A stretch of DNA of 64,000 nucleotides from a virus, in the IMG/VR virus record IMGVR_UViG_3300036715_003254, positions 62,001-126,000 of that record. One strand, given 5' to 3'. Each line of letters begins with the position of its first letter. Within the stretch, counting starts at the first letter, position 1. Under the pieces are notes generated by a model, which saw only the letters and a program-made list of their open reading frames with translations, made no database searches and was not told the origin of the DNA. The position numbers and the translations under genes are program-made. Shown here piece after piece: positions 33,583-41,223 of this stretch.

Positions 33583-34639
33583 AAAAATCGTCTAGAGTAG
33601 TATCCTCTTTTTCGACAGGTTTAACGTAGAATGTGCTCAAATTCTCGAACATTTCGTTCAAGTTATGGGCTAGGAAGTAATCCATCATACCTTTTGAGTC
33701 GTAGTGTGCTTCTGCTTTAGAATATTCTTCGAGTATGGCTTTCTGAATATCTTCAGGAATATAATCAAAGTCTATGAGGACTTTGTTCCTTTCAAAATTC
33801 GATTTACAAATTTCCGGAAGTTTCTCAAAGTTTTCTTCAAAATTTTCGAGAAACTTATTTACTCCTACTTCACCAAACATAGCTTTCTTATAGATAGGCT
33901 TGTCGAGAAATTCAGTTTGATATTTCTCAATCAACATACCTGAGATTTGAAGCTTAAAGAACTTGTCTACTTCGGTGACGAAAATATTTTCTCGTCTAAG
34001 AAAAGAAATGAAATCCTTATGGAATTCTGATTCGGCTTTTATACTAGGAACATTATCGCCAGAATCGCCAAGAAGAATGTGGAATAGTTTAAAATTCCTT
34101 ACTTCTGGCTTAGTCATTTTAACGAATTCTTTCTTTATCGGATCGAAAAGACTTACATTATCGTATTCAAGCACTTGTTTATAGTCTTTATCAGAAGACA
34201 CGACTAGCACTTTCCTTTTCTTAGAAAGATTCTTAGCCAAAACTCCACAAACATCATCAGCTTCAGCTCTATCGACATAAACAACCTTTACTGGAAAACT
34301 TGTTTTTAAAGCTTCCAGAACATCGTTTACTACAGCGAAAAATTCGTTGAAGTCTATATCAGAATTTTCTCTTCCGGCGGCTCTATGTGCTTTATATTCT
34401 TTATAAAAATCTTTTCGCCAATTATTTTTAGCGTCGCAAGCTATTACTATTTCGTCATTCCACTCGTTAAATTTGTTCGAGAAAATATATTTCAAGTTGT
34501 TGAACAAAAGATGTCTGAAGAAGTCTTCATAGTCTTTTGTTCTAAACTTTTTAGTAGTTTTATCGACTTTTAGTTTGAGTTGAAATATGGAAACATAAAG
34601 CAATCTATGAGCTAAATGGCTAAAGTCCATTAAGACCAT
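33581..34639 (-). CDS. rnh: RNase H / 5'-3' exonuclease (T4 Rnh, FEN-like)
   Basis: 352 residues (T4 Rnh 305). FEN/PIN features: M-D-F-S-H-L-A near 4-10, D-A-K-N-N-W-R-K near 70-77 and Y-K-A-H-R near 84, A-E-A-D-D-V near 130-135, S-S-D-K-D-Y near 153-158, and G-D-x-G-D-N-V-P near 197-204. These supply the clustered acids that bind two metals. It removes RNA primers from Okazaki fragments beside the gp32-type SSB. It ends in a palindromic terminator and starts 4 bases after a small ORF. Confidence 0.85.
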   Translation of the reverse strand: MVLMDFSHLAHRLLYVSIFQLKLKVDKTTKKFRTKDYEDFFRHLLFNNLKYIFSNKFNEWNDEIVIACDAKNNWRKDFYKEYKAHRAAGRENSDIDFNEFFAVVNDVLEALKTSFPVKVVYVDRAEADDVCGVLAKNLSKKRKVLVVSSDKDYKQVLEYDNVSLFDPIKKEFVKMTKPEVRNFKLFHILLGDSGDNVPSIKAESEFHKDFISFLRRENIFVTEVDKFFKLQISGMLIEKYQTEFLDKPIYKKAMFGEVGVNKFLENFEENFEKLPEICKSNFERNKVLIDFDYIPEDIQKAILEEYSKAEAHYDSKGMMDYFLAHNLNEMFENLSTFYVKPVEKEDTTLDDF

Positions 34640-34643
34640 TATA

Positions 34644-34814
34644 TTATTGTGCCTTTCTTAGCTTTTCTATTTTCTCTTTAAACTCATCTTCTATAAATGG
34701 AAGAAGTATAGCGAGGAGCTTCGCATTTTTTGCGTCGCTCTCAGGTCCATACATTTTTGCTATTTCAAATTCTGAAAGAATTTTGTTATATTTTTCTAGT
34801 TTTTCTTTTGACAT
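34644..34814 (-). CDS. Small helical protein between ssb and rnh
   Basis: A 56-residue frame with a good GGCGGAA ribosome site, ending 4 bases before rnh. Very charged, with two predicted helices. T4 carries the late transcription factor gp33 and the loader gp59 between genes 32 and rnh, but this protein is shorter than either and I see no clear match. Not recognised. Confidence 0.55.
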   Translation of the reverse strand: MSKEKLEKYNKILSEFEIAKMYGPESDAKNAKLLAILLPFIEDEFKEKIEKLRKAQ

Positions 34815-34825
34815 TTTTCCGCCTT

Positions 34826-35752
34826 TTAACCTATTAGATCGTCAAGAAAATCTAAATCGTCATTGACGCTTTTTGTTTCCGGAGCTTCCTCGACTTTCTT
34901 TTTTGTAGGTTTTTCTATAGTAGCTTGTTTTTTAACTCCAATCTCTTTAGGTTTTTCATCTTCATCAAAAGGTACATCATTATTTTTAATCTCAGCTCCC
35001 TTTACAGTTTTTTGACCTGTTTCAGCAAAAGTCAAAAGGGCTTTCAACTCATTATATGGTTTAAAGTGAGCTGGAGAAATAAACTCATCCAGTTTGTAAC
35101 AATTTTTGTTTATAAATTCTACCGCAGCTTCAGTAGATTTGAAAACAGCACTTGCATCAAGAATTGTTGTATCATCATAATTAAAGAAGTTATTAGCTTT
35201 CTTAATTTGAAGACTAATTGAAGATCCATTCGCTGTAGGATCGAAAAGTTGTTTTGGTTTTACGCCTACTTCTCTCATAGCTTCTGTTGGATTCATAGCT
35301 GCTATGAATTTGTCCATAAGTTTGGTGCCGAATTCCCAGAGGAACACTTTACCGTTGTTTTCCGGACAGCCTGGATCTTTTACAACAAGTATGTTAGCTA
35401 TATACTTGATTTTTCTTGAGTATAGTTTCGCTTTTTCTTGATTACCACTGTTCCATAGTTCTTGCCATTTTTCAGAAGCTGGACACGGAAGACCTATTGT
35501 TTCAGGACTGTCTTGAATGTAGTAAAAGTCTTTACCGTTTCTTGTAAATTTTATTGAGTGATGGAATATTTTGACAAAAGGTTTAGCGTCTGGACCTGCT
35601 GAGTCTGGTAGTAATCTAATTACAGCTGCTCCTGTACCACTTTCATCTTTAGAAAGCTTCCAAAACCTTGAGTCTTTGAAGTCTTTTTTCTCTCCTGGAA
35701 GAGCGTCTTTTTGTAGATTTTGTTGAAGTGTTTCCCACGAAAATTCAAACAT
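34826..35752 (-). CDS. 32: Single-stranded DNA-binding protein gp32
   Basis: 308 residues (T4 gp32, 301) from ATG 35752, chosen for AAAAAGGA upstream. The open frame extends to 35863 but that part runs through an IS605-like element. Features: the G-T-G-A-A-V-I-R-L-L-P strand near 40-50, Y-I-A-N-I-L-V-V-K-D-P near 118-128, E-N-x-G-K-V-F-L-W-E-F-G near 132-143, and an acidic C-terminal tail D-D-L-D-F-L-D-D-L-I-G. The T4 zinc-binding C-P-V-C is reduced to C-P-A-S here, so zinc binding is doubtful. Confidence 0.85.
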   Translation of the reverse strand: MFEFSWETLQQNLQKDALPGEKKDFKDSRFWKLSKDESGTGAAVIRLLPDSAGPDAKPFVKIFHHSIKFTRNGKDFYYIQDSPETIGLPCPASEKWQELWNSGNQEKAKLYSRKIKYIANILVVKDPGCPENNGKVFLWEFGTKLMDKFIAAMNPTEAMREVGVKPKQLFDPTANGSSISLQIKKANNFFNYDDTTILDASAVFKSTEAAVEFINKNCYKLDEFISPAHFKPYNELKALLTFAETGQKTVKGAEIKNNDVPFDEDEKPKEIGVKKQATIEKPTKKKVEEAPETKSVNDDLDFLDDLIG

Positions 35753-35776
35753 TTTTAATTCCTTTTTAAACGATTT

Positions 35777-35930
35777 GTGAACCGCTCCTTCGTAAAAGAA
35801 GAGCTTCCTAACTAACAACTTCCAACGAAGTTGAGCACGAAAGGCTTTGTGTTTATAGTCCACAAGGCTAGTTCCTAGCCCAAACGACTATGATTATATT
35901 ATATAATCAGTCGATAGCAAAAACAGATAG
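35777..35930 (-). mobile_element. tnpB-less IS605-like element with right end, upstream of ssb
   Basis: About 150 bases in the ssb leader. On the minus strand it runs C-T-A-T-C-G-A-C, ATCATAGTCGTTTGGG, GGAACTAGCC, AAGCCTTTCGTG, GTTAGTTAGGAAG, hairpin, GTTCAC. This is the same order and largely the same sequence as the 3' ends of both tnpB genes. The left-end hairpin is absent, so it is 5'-truncated. In TnpB systems the right end is the guide RNA scaffold, and the bases after GTTCAC would be the guide, here the leader just before the ssb ribosome site. Confidence 0.65.
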
Positions 35931-35969
35931 ATAAAAACGAACGCCAAATTCTTTAGACTGATTTATTTA

Positions 35970-36671
35970 TCAGTTTTGTTTTGGTTTCTCAGCTACCAGA
36001 ACTTCAAAAGTTTCTAGAGTATTTGAAACAAATTTAAAAATCACTTTACCTGACGCATTTCTATGTATAGAAACTCTGTATGTTCCTAGAGGAATTTTTT
36101 TAAAGTTATCATTGCTCAAAGAAAGCATAACATCTTCTTTCGACTCGCCGTCACATTTAATAGAAAAAGTATTTCCGAGAGTTTCTGAATCAAGAGAAAT
36201 TGTTATTTCATCATCAGACGATGAGATTGTGATATTTTCTAGATCTTTAAGAACGCTTGACGCCTTTCTTAGTTTACCCATATCTTCGTCGCTAAGAGTA
36301 AACGAAATAATCGGTTCAATAGAATCAACCTTGTCAAATATACTAAAGTTTAGTCTATATTTGTCTAGTAGGTCTAGGTCTGATGTGTAATATGTGATTT
36401 GTGTTGACCTATCAGAAAGAATAAGTTTTGAATCTTCTTGTTTAATTTCCGGATCTTCAAGAAGTTTCACTACTGATAGAAATTCGGAAAGTTTTCCGAG
36501 CAAACCGAATTCTTCAAACTCTTCAGAGTCGTATCTAGAAAGATCGATTTTGGCCATAATGGTTGAATCTATATCTTTAATCCCGAGTATAGGATAAGAA
36601 ACAACTAGGCTTGAAGAAATATCTTGTAATTTTGACAGGATTGTCAACGAGTTTTTGTTAAGCATTTTCAT
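35970..36671 (-). CDS. 45: Sliding clamp gp45
   Basis: 233 residues, close to T4 gp45 (228). The N-terminal L-N-K-N-S-L-T-I-L-S-K-L helix, G-L-L-G-K-L-S-E-F-L-S-V-V-K-L near 56-70, and the C-terminal I-P-L-G-T-Y-R-V-S-I-H strand followed by V-I-F-K-F-V-S match clamp folds. It forms the trimeric ring that tethers polymerase, and in T4 also supports late transcription. It has its own TATAAT-type promoter and is separated from ssb by the mobile fragment. Confidence 0.75.
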   Translation of the reverse strand: MKMLNKNSLTILSKLQDISSSLVVSYPILGIKDIDSTIMAKIDLSRYDSEEFEEFGLLGKLSEFLSVVKLLEDPEIKQEDSKLILSDRSTQITYYTSDLDLLDKYRLNFSIFDKVDSIEPIISFTLSDEDMGKLRKASSVLKDLENITISSSDDEITISLDSETLGNTFSIKCDGESKEDVMLSLSNDNFKKIPLGTYRVSIHRNASGKVIFKFVSNTLETFEVLVAEKPKQN

Positions 36672-36746
36672 CCTTCAAACGAAATTAAAGTTTTTCGGTC
36701 TTACGACAAAATGTATTTTGAAAGCCGAAAACTTTTAACTTCGGTT

Positions 36747-36752
36747 ATTATA
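36747..36752 (-). promoter_or_regulatory. Early-type promoter -10 TATAAT for clamp gene
   Basis: TATAAT with upstream TTAAACTTTTC on the minus strand. A longer inverted repeat (AAAGTTTT with AAAACTTT) lies in the leader at 36690-36735. Confidence 0.45.
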
Positions 36753-36771
36753 GCCGAGAAAAGTTTAACAA

Positions 36772-37275
36772 TTAATACCAAACGAAGTATTTTCCTTTTG
36801 TAAGCTCTATATAACCGATGAGTTCTTCCTTCATATCAAGAAAGTCTTCTTTGTCTAAAACATAGATAGTCTTTTTGAAAATCTTTTTCGCTTCTTCGTC
36901 TAGTGTAATGAACTCTTTTTTACCGACTTGAATTTTTGTTTTAAAGATTTTCTCTTTCAAAATTTTCATATCATCATCAGTCAATTCAGGAAAATCATTT
37001 TTGATTTTTGTGAAGTCAACAACGCTTGAGTAGTCTGTTTTTACTGAAGAGATTTTCTCTCTGAATTTTCTCGGCCATTTGACACAGTGTGTATCTATAA
37101 AAAGAGTTTTCTTCATTCCTTTACCCTTAGAGACATCATAGATTCTTTTGAAATCTACATCTTCTTCTAGCTTATATTTTTTAGCTAGAACAGTAAAGGT
37201 AGCTAAATGAATTCCAAGCTTTTCGCTTAATTCTGATGTAGAAACAAAGTTTTTTCCTAAAGTGTATTGTGTCAT
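36772..37275 (-). CDS. Hypothetical protein with possible N-terminal HTH
   Basis: 167 residues. Residues 10-45 (V-S-T-S-E-L-S-E-K-L-G-I-H-L-A-T-F-T-V-L-A-K-K) read like a helix-turn-helix, so DNA binding is possible. The middle has F-K-R-I-Y-D-V-S-K-G-K-G-x-K-K and the C-terminal half is helical and acidic. It overlaps the lipoprotein gene by 4 bases in a three-gene operon (37969 to 36772). A transcription factor is one possibility, but no family match is known to me. Confidence 0.5.
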   Translation of the reverse strand: MTQYTLGKNFVSTSELSEKLGIHLATFTVLAKKYKLEEDVDFKRIYDVSKGKGMKKTLFIDTHCVKWPRKFREKISSVKTDYSSVVDFTKIKNDFPELTDDDMKILKEKIFKTKIQVGKKEFITLDEEAKKIFKKTIYVLDKEDFLDMKEELIGYIELTKGKYFVWY

Positions 37276-37517
37276 ATTCTTCCTTCCTGTTTAAGTTGTA
37301 GGATTTTTATGATGTCATTCTTAGTTACATTCAAATCTTTTTCGAAAGACATTTCAAGTTTCCACCCGTATTTTGTTTGAGAGTATACATAGACAAAACG
37401 AGAATGGCGAACTATTTTTAATGTGGTATTATTCGCTGTAAAATAATCATCTTGTTTTTCATCATAACAGCCAGAAAATAGGAACAATACAATAATAAGA
37501 AAGAGTATCCTTTTCAT
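37272..37517 (-). CDS. Small lipoprotein
   Basis: 81 residues. Signal M-K-R-I-L-F-L-I-I-V-L-F-L-F-S-G-C with lipobox F-S-G-C at 14-17. The mature ~65 residues are beta-rich, with W-K-L-E-M-S-F near 52-58. It overlaps genes on both sides by 4 bases, so it is translated with them. An envelope or exclusion function is possible but not shown. Confidence 0.55.
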   Translation of the reverse strand: MKRILFLIIVLFLFSGCYDEKQDDYFTANNTTLKIVRHSRFVYVYSQTKYGWKLEMSFEKDLNVTKNDIIKILQLKQEGRI

Positions 37518-37969
37518 TCGAATAGTCCTTCTACTCTTCTTCTAGACTCATCTTCAAGTTGTTTTTGAAGTTTTTCACATTTTTCTTTGTAGAATTTTAA
37601 TTGATTCTTAGTAGTTTGTAGCTCAAAATCATTAGCAAGAAGTTCGCCTTTATGTTGTTTTTTGATTCTCTCTAAGTCGTAGAGAGCTTTTTCTACGCTT
37701 TCTATAACAGTTTGTCTTCCTTGATTTTTAAGTGAAAGAGATTTATTTTGAGAAGACAAAACTCTAACTTGTTCTTCAAGGTCTTTTATTCTTTTTTGAG
37801 TTTCAAAGTCCACACCAAATAGAGCGTCAATATCAACACCTTTTAGGCTTTCTGAATATTCGAGAATTTTATCTATAAAAAGGTCCGCATTTCTTTTTAT
37901 ATCAGCTTTTGAAGCTGAAAGTCCTTTAAGAGTTTTTAGGACTTTGTATGCTGTTTTTACATCGTTCAT
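37514..37969 (-). CDS. Coiled-coil hypothetical protein
   Basis: 151 residues. Residues 1-50 are a small basic-acidic helical region. Residues 55-145 are a long coiled coil (E-E-Q-V-R-V-L-S-S-Q-N-K-S-L-S-L and onward). It has its own early-type promoter (37995-38000) and heads the operon with the lipoprotein and HTH-type genes. Function unknown. Confidence 0.5.
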   Translation of the reverse strand: MNDVKTAYKVLKTLKGLSASKADIKRNADLFIDKILEYSESLKGVDIDALFGVDFETQKRIKDLEEQVRVLSSQNKSLSLKNQGRQTVIESVEKALYDLERIKKQHKGELLANDFELQTTKNQLKFYKEKCEKLQKQLEDESRRRVEGLFE

Positions 37970-37994
37970 AACGAACTCCTAAAAAAGATAAAGA

Positions 37995-38000
37995 ATTATA
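37995..38000 (-). promoter_or_regulatory. Early-type promoter -10 TATAAT
   Basis: TATAAT preceded on the minus strand by TTTAAGCTTATTTAAAG, i.e. two phased TTTAAG-like tracts. Confidence 0.55.
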
Positions 38001-38033
38001 CCTTGTCTTTTCTTTAAATAAGCTTAAAGAAAA

Positions 38034-38150
38034 TTATTTTTGATGCGTTTTGAAGTAAGCGGACGCCTCTTCGGAAGTTGAGAATTTTTTTCCTGACAAA
38101 TTCAAAACATACGGAGAAGTATCACCAAAATAAGAAAGAGTCAATATAGA
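38034..38150 (-). pseudogene. C-terminal fragment of ~97-residue paralogue family, cut by TnpB element
   Basis: On the minus strand, directly after the right end of the TnpB element, a frame gives about 38 residues ending F-S-T-S-E-E-A-S-A-Y-F-K-T-H-Q-K-stop. This matches the C-terminal pattern of the family (F-P-S-S-A-K-A-I-A-Y-Y-K-K). The matching N-terminal piece lies at 39961-40010 on the other side of the insertion. About 40 central residues are missing. Confidence 0.65.
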
Positions 38151-38290
38151 GTGAACTGCCTACTCCTTAAAGGAGTCGGCTTCCTAACTAACAGCTTCCA
38201 GCGAAGCTGAAACACGAAAGGCTTTGCGTTTATATAAGTCCGCAAGGTTGGTTCCCAACCCAAACGACTTCATACCTCTATACAATATAT
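38151..38290 (-). ncRNA. Right end / guide-RNA scaffold of TnpB element 1
   Basis: It overlaps the 3' end of tnpB and runs to GTTCAC at 38156-38151, with a terminal stem ACTCC/GGAGT. It is related over ~120 bases to 53539-53660, 35777-35930 and 39842-39961. In known IS605 systems this segment is processed into the omega RNA and the flank supplies the guide. The guide here would be the interrupted paralogue gene. Expression not shown. Confidence 0.55.
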
Positions 38291-39593
38291 GTACTGAAGC
38301 TTGATGGTCAGGATTAGTCTGATGACCACAAGCTGTACATATAAATTTGTCTTGTTTAGGTCTATTGTTCTTATCAATATTACCACAGTTTAAACAAGTC
38401 ATAGAAGTATAGGAAGGATCTACTTTTACAAACAATTTGCCATTAAGCGACTGCTTGTATTCAAGCATAGATATAAACTGATAGAATGAAGCTCTTAAAA
38501 TTGATTTATTTAAACCTGCTTTTTGTCTTACATTTTTTCCGTGCTCGACTTCATTTCCTTTAGCAGATTTAGTCATTTGCTTTAGTTTAAGGTCTTCAAC
38601 TACTATCAAATCAAATTTGTTTGTTAATCTGGAGGAGATTTGATGATATAGATCCGTTCTTTTATTGATAATTCTTTTTTGTAGTTTATTTAATTGTTGT
38701 TGTGTTTTATTATAGTTTCTCCCTAGTTTGGTTTTTGATTTTTTGTTTTTTAGAATTCTTCTAGACTGCTTTCGCAAAAGAAGTTTGATTCTTTTGTTAT
38801 TCAGCATTGCTTTACGATTAGCAGAACCGTTGTTTATTAGATGTCCTGATTCAACCGATACTAAGTTTGGTATCGATTCAAAGAGAAAATCTACATCGTT
38901 TGAAACTGCAAAGTTATAAACATTCATATCTATACCTATACAATTTTCTTCATTCAAATTGTCGATAGATACAGGTTCTATTTCTTTTTCAAAAGAAATT
39001 CCTATGCTAGCGTAATAACCAGTCGCATCTCTAGATATAACAACAGAAGTTAACTTATATTCTTTTGGAAGTTCTCTATGATATCTTAGTTTTATGTTTT
39101 GCTTCATCAATTTCAAAATAGCAGTTCTTTTATCTGTTTCTTTAATAGATACTGCTTGATTGTTCCACACAAATGATTGTCTTACATCTTTACTTGATTT
39201 AAACTTTGGAAATCCGATTGATAGCGCTTTTGCTTTTTCTTTTGGAGTTTTTGCGTTTTGTAAAGCTTTATTTCTTTCATTAACAACATTTTTTGAGAAA
39301 GCTCGTTTAGTCGCCTTAAGAAAATTTATTCTAGCTTGTTGAATAACAACGGAAGAAAAAGGAATATTTCTAAGTTTTAAAGCTCTTTTTATAACTCTGT
39401 CGTAAGACGAATCCTTCCTGTATTTTCTATCTGCTTTCTCTAGCTTTCTATTTCTTTCTTGTTCTTTTTGCCATAGATTAAGACAGATGTTGTAGGCTTG
39501 ATTATAAACGAACATTTGATGGTCGAGAAGCTTCTTTTGTTCTTCTGTAGGATAGATCTGATATTTATAACCTAGATTTACAGTTTTGTTCAT
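38184..39593 (-). CDS. tnpB: TnpB RNA-guided nuclease (IS605-type OrfB), copy 1
   Basis: 469 residues. N-terminal L-G-Y-K-Y-Q-I-Y-P-T-E-E-Q-K helix-turn-helix part, then RuvC-like acids: I-G-I-D-M-N near 220-225, V-V-E-D-L-K near 332-337, and N-P-D-H-Q-A-S-V-H near 430-438. The zinc ribbon is C-L-N-C-G near 400-404 and C-T-A-C-G near 419-423. All expected catalytic positions are present, so it may be active. No tnpA is present. It is about 80% identical by eye to the copy at 53571-54980. It interrupts a member of the ~97-residue family. Confidence 0.85.
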   Translation of the reverse strand: MNKTVNLGYKYQIYPTEEQKKLLDHQMFVYNQAYNICLNLWQKEQERNRKLEKADRKYRKDSSYDRVIKRALKLRNIPFSSVVIQQARINFLKATKRAFSKNVVNERNKALQNAKTPKEKAKALSIGFPKFKSSKDVRQSFVWNNQAVSIKETDKRTAILKLMKQNIKLRYHRELPKEYKLTSVVISRDATGYYASIGISFEKEIEPVSIDNLNEENCIGIDMNVYNFAVSNDVDFLFESIPNLVSVESGHLINNGSANRKAMLNNKRIKLLLRKQSRRILKNKKSKTKLGRNYNKTQQQLNKLQKRIINKRTDLYHQISSRLTNKFDLIVVEDLKLKQMTKSAKGNEVEHGKNVRQKAGLNKSILRASFYQFISMLEYKQSLNGKLFVKVDPSYTSMTCLNCGNIDKNNRPKQDKFICTACGHQTNPDHQASVHILYRGMKSFGLGTNLADLYKRKAFRVSASLEAVS

Positions 39594-39741
39594 ACGAGAT
39601 TAATATTGTTCCTTAATAAGATTAATTATTTATTTGTAATCGAATTTTGTTTGAAATAGGTTCACTAAAGAAAATTTTTAATTTAGTTATTATACTATAA
39701 AAAAATTTAAATTAAACGAAAATAAAAGAAGACGAGATAAC

Positions 39742-39961
39742 TCCACCATCACCTGTAGGACGGCGATATAAACACATTAAATTAACATTTAACAATTTTC
39801 TGCTTTTGCTATCGACTAACTATAACAAATATGATATAATAATCATAGTCGTTTGGGCTGGGAACCAGCCTTGTGGACTATAAACACAAAGCCTTTCGTG
39901 CTCAGCTTCATTAGAGAAGCTGTTAGTTAGGAAGTACCGCCGTTACGGCGGTACGGTTTAT
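39742..39961 (+). mobile_element. Complete tnpB-less IS605-like element (left plus right end)
   Basis: About 220 bases on the plus strand. The left part (GTAGGACGGCGATATAAAC, then CACATTAAATTA and TTTTCTG) matches the solo left end at 18800-18885. The right part from TCGTTTGGGCTGGG to TTAGTTAGGAAG and the hairpin TACCGCC/GGCGGTA matches the tnpB right ends. It is oriented opposite to the adjacent tnpB, so two right ends face outward around it. The rest of the 586-base gap 39594-40179 is A/T-rich tnpB leader, the paralogue fragment and its promoter. Confidence 0.65.
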
Positions 39962-40010
39962 ATTCAGAAGTGAGTTTAGAAACGCCTAGATATTTTTCGA
40001 TGTTTTTCAT
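39961..40010 (-). pseudogene. N-terminal fragment of ~97-residue paralogue family
   Basis: ATG at 40010 with AAAAAAGGATTTC upstream gives M-K-N-I-E-K-Y-L-G-V-S-K-L-T-S-E-Y. This matches the family N-terminus exactly in pattern. The frame then enters the mobile element and stops within 12 codons. Its promoter (40037-40042) is intact. Confidence 0.7.
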
Positions 40011-40036
40011 TTTGAAATCCTTTTTTAATTTCAAAA

Positions 40037-40042
40037 ATTATA
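40037..40042 (-). promoter_or_regulatory. Early-type promoter -10 TATAAT of broken paralogue
   Basis: TATAAT preceded by TTAAGCTTTCTTTAAG on the minus strand. The same leader occurs before intact family members. Confidence 0.6.
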
Positions 40043-40160
40043 GCTAAACTTTTCTTTAAGAAAGCTTAATTCCCGAAAGATTTAAATATTTCGGTGTAAT
40101 CTTTAAGCAAATTTTTAACCGATTTATTGTGGAAGAAAACAATCCGTTATCAATAGAAAG

Positions 40161-40180
40161 GTCGTCAGAGGAATGACGAC
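40161..40180 (-). terminator. Terminator after epimerase gene
   Basis: A 7-bp stem GTCGTCA/TGACGAC with a 6-base loop starts at the stop codon and is followed by CTTTCTATT. Confidence 0.6.
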
Positions 40181-41082
40181 TATTTTTCGTAATTTTCGAT
40201 AATCCATTCAAGAGATTTGTATTTGAAACCTGAAGGAACAGTGTCAAAATATCCAGTATAAATTTTGTTAATTATTTCGCCTTCAGCGATCTCGCTATAA
40301 ATCGGATCTTTTACAGAGACGCCTTTAGCTTCGAAATGCGCTCTTAACATCTTATAGAGTCTTTCTATCGTCACAATATTTTCCGGAGCAATAATATCGT
40401 ATGTTTGCCCCCAATACTCGTGTCGGAAATCATCTTCGACATCTTTAATAGCATATTCGATGCCGAAGATGAAATCTTCAACAGAAGTGAACGATCTAAG
40501 AGGAGAGAAATTTTGAGACGAAATATGAATTTCACAAACATCATTATTCATCATCTTGTTGTAGAAGTTTGCAAATACGCCGCTTTCTGGATTTTGATAT
40601 TTTCCAACTATATTGAAGAGTCTGAACACTATCGCAGGACTGTAAAATGTGTTAAAAATAACAGACTCGGTATATAGTTTATTTAGAGCGTAAAAATCTC
40701 TTTCGCTAGTAGAAAGAGGTCTTGTATCGTCAAAATGAAGCCCGTCGTAAACTTCAGATGTGCTCGTGAATATGACAGGAACTTTAAGTTCTCTTAACTC
40801 TGGAATAAGAATTTCTATTAAAAGAGCATTGTTTTTTATGAATGATTCTGGATTATTTTGAATGTATTTCACGCCGACAGAACTTGCGAGATTAATAACC
40901 ATCTCAGCGCCGAATGTTTTGAGATCTATCGGTTTTGTTAAATCATATTTAAAAAATCTGTCTTTATGAGATTCTAAAATAGGCTCTTCTCTATCAATTA
41001 GAACCAACTCGTGTTTGTCTTCTAACGCTTCAACAAGATGTGTTCCTAAAAATCCGCTACTTCCTAAAATCATTATTCGCAT
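40180..41082 (-). CDS. NAD-dependent sugar-nucleotide epimerase/dehydratase (SDR)
   Basis: 300 residues from ATG 41082 (AAAGGA upstream; a longer frame to 41124 lacks a site). Rossmann G-S-S-G-F-L-G at 6-12, D-L near 53, N-L-A-S-S-V-G near 70, active-site S-T-S-E-V-Y near 118-123 and Y-x-x-x-K (Y-A-L-N-K) near 144-148. Typical of extended SDRs acting on UDP- or GDP-sugars. In phages these may modify host surface sugars or make substrates for DNA or virion glycosylation. Substrate not predictable. Confidence 0.75.
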   Translation of the reverse strand: MRIMILGSSGFLGTHLVEALEDKHELVLIDREEPILESHKDRFFKYDLTKPIDLKTFGAEMVINLASSVGVKYIQNNPESFIKNNALLIEILIPELRELKVPVIFTSTSEVYDGLHFDDTRPLSTSERDFYALNKLYTESVIFNTFYSPAIVFRLFNIVGKYQNPESGVFANFYNKMMNNDVCEIHISSQNFSPLRSFTSVEDFIFGIEYAIKDVEDDFRHEYWGQTYDIIAPENIVTIERLYKMLRAHFEAKGVSVKDPIYSEIAEGEIINKIYTGYFDTVPSGFKYKSLEWIIENYEK

Positions 41083-41223
41083 ATAATTTCCTTTTATTCT
41101 TTTGATTAATAGATATTTATACAAATATTTCTATAACGAATATTATTACTGATTTTAGTTTAAAACTACTTTAATTGAATTCTGTTACACAAAAATTCTA
41201 GATTTCAATCCGTATTCTTCAAT

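Noticed and set aside
35753-35863. N-terminal extension of the ssDNA-binding protein frame
   Set aside because: The extra 37 codons run through the IS605-like element and have no ribosome site. The conserved protein starts at 35752 after AAAAAGGA.
40056-40247. 63-codon ORF after the epimerase
   Set aside because: It overlaps the end of the epimerase gene and a terminator hairpin in another frame, has no good ribosome site and no recognisable sequence.
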